Assembly: GCA_038231615.1 (NCBI GenBank)
Contig: JBBRLA010000421.1
Location: 1-7,618, forward strand
Source of the DNA: JBBRLA01 sp038231615
GTDB lineage: Bacteria; Myxococcota_A; Polyangia; Palsa-1104; JAEUJZ01
DNA length: 7,618 nt
Direction of reading: 5' to 3'
Positions 5,182 through 7,618 of this stretch are shown piece after piece. Position numbers and translations under genes: made by a program. Position 1 is the stretch's first letter. Every line of letters starts with the position of its first letter. Under the pieces are notes generated by a model. It did no database searches. It saw nothing but the letters and a program-made list of their open reading frames with translations, and had not been told where the DNA came from.

Positions 5182-6447
5182 CTATTCCCCTTCCTCGGCG
5201 TCGTCGCCGGTTTTCTTTCCATTATGGGATTTTTTGTTTTCCTTCTGTCCGCCGCCGAGCAAACCCCCGGCGAAGAAACCGCCCGCGGTGGGCGGGGCGA
5301 TGATCACCTGGATCTTGTCCGAAAGCTTGTCCGCCAGGGTCTTCTGGATCAAGAGCGGGTTTTTGGCGATCAGCGCCGACTCCCGGGCCATTTGCTCGGA
5401 GGCGGCCTTGCCGGTGATCTCCATGCGGTAGGCGTCCGAATCGGCCAGCTTGCGCCGGGAATCCGCCTCGGCACCGGCCTCGATGCGCCGGGCGTCAGCC
5501 TCGCCCTCGGCCAGCTTGACCCGCTGCACTTTGGAAGCCTCGGCCTCCAGGCGGCGCTGCTCGATCTCTTTCTGCTTGAAGGGCAGCACATGCTGCATCG
5601 CCTCTTCCTTGGACTTGGCGGCGATGATCTCCTCGCTGCCCGCGGCCTCGGCGGCCTTCTGGCGCTGGACCTTCAGGGCCTCGCCGTCCAGCGCCGACTC
5701 CTTGACCTTCTTCTCCTTCAGCTCCAGGGTGTAGCGCATCTTCTCCGCGTGCAGTTCCTCGGAGAGCAGCGCCTCCAGGCCGGCGCGATACTCCGCGGGC
5801 AGGTCCACGTTGCCCAAAAACACCGTGCGCACCAGGATGCCATCGCTGGCAAGAAGGCCGCGCAGCTCATCCGTCACGGCCTGCTGGATCTCGGCGCGAT
5901 GGGTGGAGAATATCTCGCGCACGGTGTGTTTGGCGAAGGTGCGGTGCAGCACCCCATCGACCACGGAATTCACCAGTCGATCGCCCAGGTCATCGGGAAG
6001 CTGCCGGGCCATCGCGCCGATGCGGGTCGGGTCCAGGGCGTAGCGCACCGCCACCTCGACCCCCAAGGACAGCCCTTCGACGGACTGGTAGGGAGCGTCG
6101 CCGCCCGACTTGGCGCTGCCGGTGGGGCGGTAGATCTGCTCCCGCAGGGAGTAGCGGTGCAGCTCGTGGACCCCGGGTAGCACCACGGTAAAGCCCTCGG
6201 TCTCGACCTTCATGCTCCCGGTCAGGCGGTTGAAGCGCACGCCGATCTCCCCGGGGGCGATGGTGCGCAGGGGATGGGACAGGACAATGAGCGCTACGAT
6301 GCCACACAGGGTCGCCGCGGCCAGGATGCGGCGACCGCGCTCGCTGCGCAGGATCTCCATCAGGCCCAGGACCACCGCCCAGGGGACGGCGCGAAGGAGA
6401 TAACCGAGACGAACAAAGAATTTTCCGATCGGGCGAAGGAACTTCAT
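5182..6447 (-). CDS. SPFH/band-7 (prohibitin-like) membrane protein
   Basis: This 421-residue protein is a member of the SPFH superfamily (stomatin, prohibitin, flotillin, HflK/C), which forms ring-like scaffolds in membranes. Two hydrophobic segments, about 11-33 and 41-57, are separated by a basic loop (RSERGRR). The SPFH domain follows: APGEIGVRFN (about 64-73), EGFTVVLPG (about 84-92), LGVEVAVRYALDP (about 128-140) and VFLGNVDLP (about 209-217). Residues about 221-363 are a charged Ala/Glu/Lys/Arg coiled coil. IQVIIAPP (379-386), a Gly-rich patch and a Lys- then Glu/Asp-rich tail end the protein. The start is the ATG at 6445-6447, preceded by a perfect AGGAGG five bases upstream; an open frame extends 22 codons further to 6513, but its extra residues look non-coding. 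It is the first gene of a leftward unit, directly coupled to the SH3b gene. SPFH proteins often organise proteases or envelope partners; the partner here is probably the next gene. Confidence 0.93.
   Translation of the reverse strand: MKFLRPIGKFFVRLGYLLRAVPWAVVLGLMEILRSERGRRILAAATLCGIVALIVLSHPLRTIAPGEIGVRFNRLTGSMKVETEGFTVVLPGVHELHRYSLREQIYRPTGSAKSGGDAPYQSVEGLSLGVEVAVRYALDPTRIGAMARQLPDDLGDRLVNSVVDGVLHRTFAKHTVREIFSTHRAEIQQAVTDELRGLLASDGILVRTVFLGNVDLPAEYRAGLEALLSEELHAEKMRYTLELKEKKVKESALDGEALKVQRQKAAEAAGSEEIIAAKSKEEAMQHVLPFKQKEIEQRRLEAEASKVQRVKLAEGEADARRIEAGAEADSRRKLADSDAYRMEITGKAASEQMARESALIAKNPLLIQKTLADKLSDKIQVIIAPPTAGGFFAGGLLGGGQKENKKSHNGKKTGDDAEEGE
5187..5194 (-). promoter_or_regulatory. Ribosome binding site of the SH3b gene within the SPFH 3' end
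   Basis: GGAAGGGG lies in the last codons of the SPFH gene, 7 bases before the ATG at 5177-5179. Ribosomes ending at the SPFH stop (5182-5184) could restart directly, so the two products are probably made in linked amounts. Confidence 0.6.
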
Positions 6448-6682
6448 GACTGCCTCCTGTTTCCCAGAAAGGCCATTGCATCCGCCGGGCCAAAGGCAAC
6501 CCCCTGAATTCACATGGCGATGGCGACGCCGGTTGCGCCTGGGGCAGGATGCGATCTATAGAAAGGAGATCCGGGCCCGGCCACAAAGCCTGCGCGCCCA
6601 TCTGGATTTCCCTTCGGGGCCGTTCCCCCTTGCATCGCTTTGAGCTGTGGTCTTTCGCGGCCAGCGGCTTACACTGGAGGCG
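6448..6682. other. Divergent intergenic region between the SPFH and SctT genes
   Basis: This 235-base gap must hold the promoters of both divergent units. Visible elements are the SPFH Shine-Dalgarno AGGAGG (6453-6458), a palindrome TCTATAGA (6555-6562) that could serve as an AT-rich -10 core on either strand, and a 10-bp palindrome CCGGGCCCGG (6571-6580). On the minus strand TTGTGG (6581-6586) lies 18 bases from TCTATA, a weak sigma-70-like pair. On the plus side GGAGG (6676-6680) precedes the SctT ATG. I see no strong promoter for SctT. Short open frames here lack coding character. Confidence 0.5.
6453..6458 (-). promoter_or_regulatory. Shine-Dalgarno fixing the SPFH start
   Basis: A perfect AGGAGG with 5 bases to the ATG at 6445-6447. 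It decides this start over the ATG at 6511-6513, which has no comparable site. Confidence 0.8.
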
Positions 6683-7444
6683 ATGGCGTTTCTGTTCATG
6701 GGCCTTCTGGCAGCTTGCAGAATCGGCCCGCTCCTCTATCTGTTCCCGGGTCGCGGCTTTCTTCTGCTGCGGCTGATCCTGCTCGGGCTGGCGACCGCCT
6801 TCTTCTATCCACTGCTGCAAGGACCGGCGGAAGGCCTGGCGCGGGCCGCCAGCCAGTCTTCTCCCGACGTGTGGATGTTGCCGCTGACCTTCGGCAGGGA
6901 GCTTCTGGTCGGGGCCACCCTGGCCCTCTGCGTCAGCGTGCCCTTCGTAGCGGCGCGGAACGCGGGCCTGCTGCTGGACGTCGCCGGCCTGGGGATGGAC
7001 CGGGAAGAAAGCGGCCCGCTGTCCCACATCTTCCTGACGTTTGCGCTCTGCATCTTCGCGATGCTCTCCGGCCCGCTGGCGCTGCTAAAGTCGCTGGCCA
7101 CCAGCTATGAGGTGATCCCGCTGGGCGTCCCCCTGAGGGTATCCTCCACCCCGATCCTCGAGATCGTCGGCCGCTTCTTCTCCGCCACGCTGCTTCTGGC
7201 CGCCCCTTTCCTTGTCGGGCTCCTTCTGGCGCAGGCGCTGGTCGTGATCCTGCGGCGCCTGTTCAGCAAGAACCCCGCCGTGCCCGGCGTGAAAAGACAG
7301 TCGCTGCCCTTCATGATCCTCGTGGCCCTGGTGCTTTACCTGGGCTACCAGGCCGCGCTGGCCAACCTCCACGGACAGTTTATTCACCTGCCCGGCGCCC
7401 TCAAGGACGTTTTGCCTCGACTGGCCGGGCCGGGAACGCGCTAA
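6683..7444 (+). CDS. sctT: Divergent type III secretion export-gate protein SctT (FliR/SpaR/YscT family)
   Basis: This 253-residue, very hydrophobic inner-membrane protein fits the FliR/SctT family (Bac_export_1), usually about 260 residues. With SctR and SctS this subunit builds the helical export gate of type III injectisomes or flagella. Family marks are the first segment LLAACRIGPLLYLFPG, the conserved GRELLVGATLALCVSVPFVAARNAG with LLLD after it, GPLALLKSLATSYEVIPLG, and late helices FLVGLLLAQALVVIL and FMILVALVLYLG. LLLD and the PF..A...AG spacing resemble SctT more than FliR. Oddly, the usual DxxRG and the following P-x-x-G-containing loop are shortened and replaced by DVAGLGMDREESGPLSH. 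The ATG at 6683 has GGAGG only 2 bases away; an in-frame GTG at 6647 would add 12 residues and is possible. No other secretion or flagellar gene is in view. Confidence 0.8.
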   Translation: MAFLFMGLLAACRIGPLLYLFPGRGFLLLRLILLGLATAFFYPLLQGPAEGLARAASQSSPDVWMLPLTFGRELLVGATLALCVSVPFVAARNAGLLLDVAGLGMDREESGPLSHIFLTFALCIFAMLSGPLALLKSLATSYEVIPLGVPLRVSSTPILEIVGRFFSATLLLAAPFLVGLLLAQALVVILRRLFSKNPAVPGVKRQSLPFMILVALVLYLGYQAALANLHGQFIHLPGALKDVLPRLAGPGTR

Positions 7445-7453
7445 AGTCCGCCC

Positions 7454-7618
7454 ATGCAAGCCCCAACCGATGACTTCGAAGCCTGCCTGTTCACCTACGG
7501 GCCACACGCCGGCTTGCCTCACGCCGTACTCCCCTACCGCCTGCTTTCGCCTGGCCCCGGCCCAAAGGGCCCGGTCCCGCTGGTGCTCTTCCTGCACGGC
7601 GCGGGGCAGCGTGGCGAC
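7454..7618 (+). CDS. Alpha/beta-hydrolase, predicted peptidase/esterase type (N-terminal fragment)
   Basis: The first 55 codons are visible before the window ends. VLPYRLLSP followed by VPLVLFLHGAGQRGD (residues 41-55) is the strand-turn-HGxG element that opens the fold in the predicted-peptidase/dienelactone-hydrolase/PHB-depolymerase-like group. HGAG forms part of the oxyanion hole, and GxRGD at this point is characteristic of the COG4099-like subgroup. The nucleophile serine, acid and histidine lie beyond the edge. There is no signal peptide in the first residues, so it is probably cytosolic. The ATG lies 9 bases after the SctT stop with no obvious Shine-Dalgarno, which suggests read-through transcription rather than a shared function. 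Confidence 0.8.
   Translation, partial: MQAPTDDFEACLFTYGPHAGLPHAVLPYRLLSPGPGPKGPVPLVLFLHGAGQRGD

Noticed and set aside
5230..5235. A6 run near the end of the SPFH mRNA as a programmed frameshift site
   Set aside because: In frame it reads AAC AAA AAA TCC, not a classic slippery heptamer. A -1 shift meets TAA within three codons, giving only a slightly shorter tail. It is simply Lys/Asn codons in the charged tail.
3626..5431. A 601-codon open frame on the plus strand opposite the SH3b and pirin genes
   Set aside because: It is the antisense of genes with strong family or coupling evidence. Its product is a low-complexity Arg/Pro/His/Gln-rich sequence typical of the reverse reading of GC-rich genes.
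5224..6180. A 318-codon plus-strand open frame opposite the SPFH gene
   Set aside because: It is a Leu/Gly/Gln-rich antisense shadow of the SPFH domain and coiled coil.
6448..6513. Longer SPFH start adding 22 residues
   Set aside because: The extension is Gly/Cys/Trp-rich and unlike the family, and it includes the perfect AGGAGG that serves the downstream ATG.
5990..7027. A 345-codon minus-strand open frame spanning the divergent intergenic region
   Set aside because: It overlaps both the SPFH gene in another frame and the SctT gene in antisense, and shows no domain or ribosome site.

Overview
The window is GC-rich throughout and its genes strongly prefer codons ending in G or C. The gene families point to a Gram-negative bacterium: an inner-membrane export-gate protein of the FliR/SctT family, an SPFH membrane protein and a YhhW-type pirin. 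The SWIM-zinc-finger SNF2 helicase would fit a myxobacterial or other deltaproteobacterial-type genome. That placement is an inference from gene content and base composition; no marker gene fixes the taxon.

Layout from left to right. (1) Positions 1-2397, minus strand: most of a SWIM-domain SNF2/SWI2 helicase-like ATPase whose C-terminus runs off the left edge. (2) Positions 2398-2986: about 590 bases with no intact gene. This stretch holds an inverted repeat, three head-to-tail 22-bp repeats, a plus-strand coding relic with an apparent frameshift, and a minus-strand relic of a protein C-terminus. A duplicated 13-mer lies where the two relics meet. (3) Positions 2987-6447, minus strand: three genes read leftward. 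They are an SPFH/band-7 (prohibitin-like) membrane protein, an uncharacterised SH3b plus propeller-like protein starting 2 nt after the SPFH stop codon, and a pirin/YhhW-type cupin with its own likely promoter. (4) Positions 6448-6682: the divergent intergenic region. (5) Positions 6683-7618, plus strand: a divergent SctT/FliR family export-gate protein, then the first 55 codons of an alpha/beta-hydrolase of the predicted-peptidase type.

The tightest functional unit is the SPFH and SH3b pair, which are almost certainly co-transcribed and translationally coupled. One encodes a membrane scaffold with a long coiled coil, the other a protein with probable envelope or ligand-binding modules. The SctT-like gene has no other secretion or flagellar gene beside it in this window, so it is either the edge of a dispersed type III system or an orphan. 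The helicase, pirin and hydrolase show no obvious link to these. I see no rRNA, tRNA, CRISPR array, insertion sequence or phage gene. Nothing here clearly forms a new defence or secretion system. The least explained elements are the coupled SPFH/SH3b pair, the aberrant orphan SctT and the mosaic relic region.
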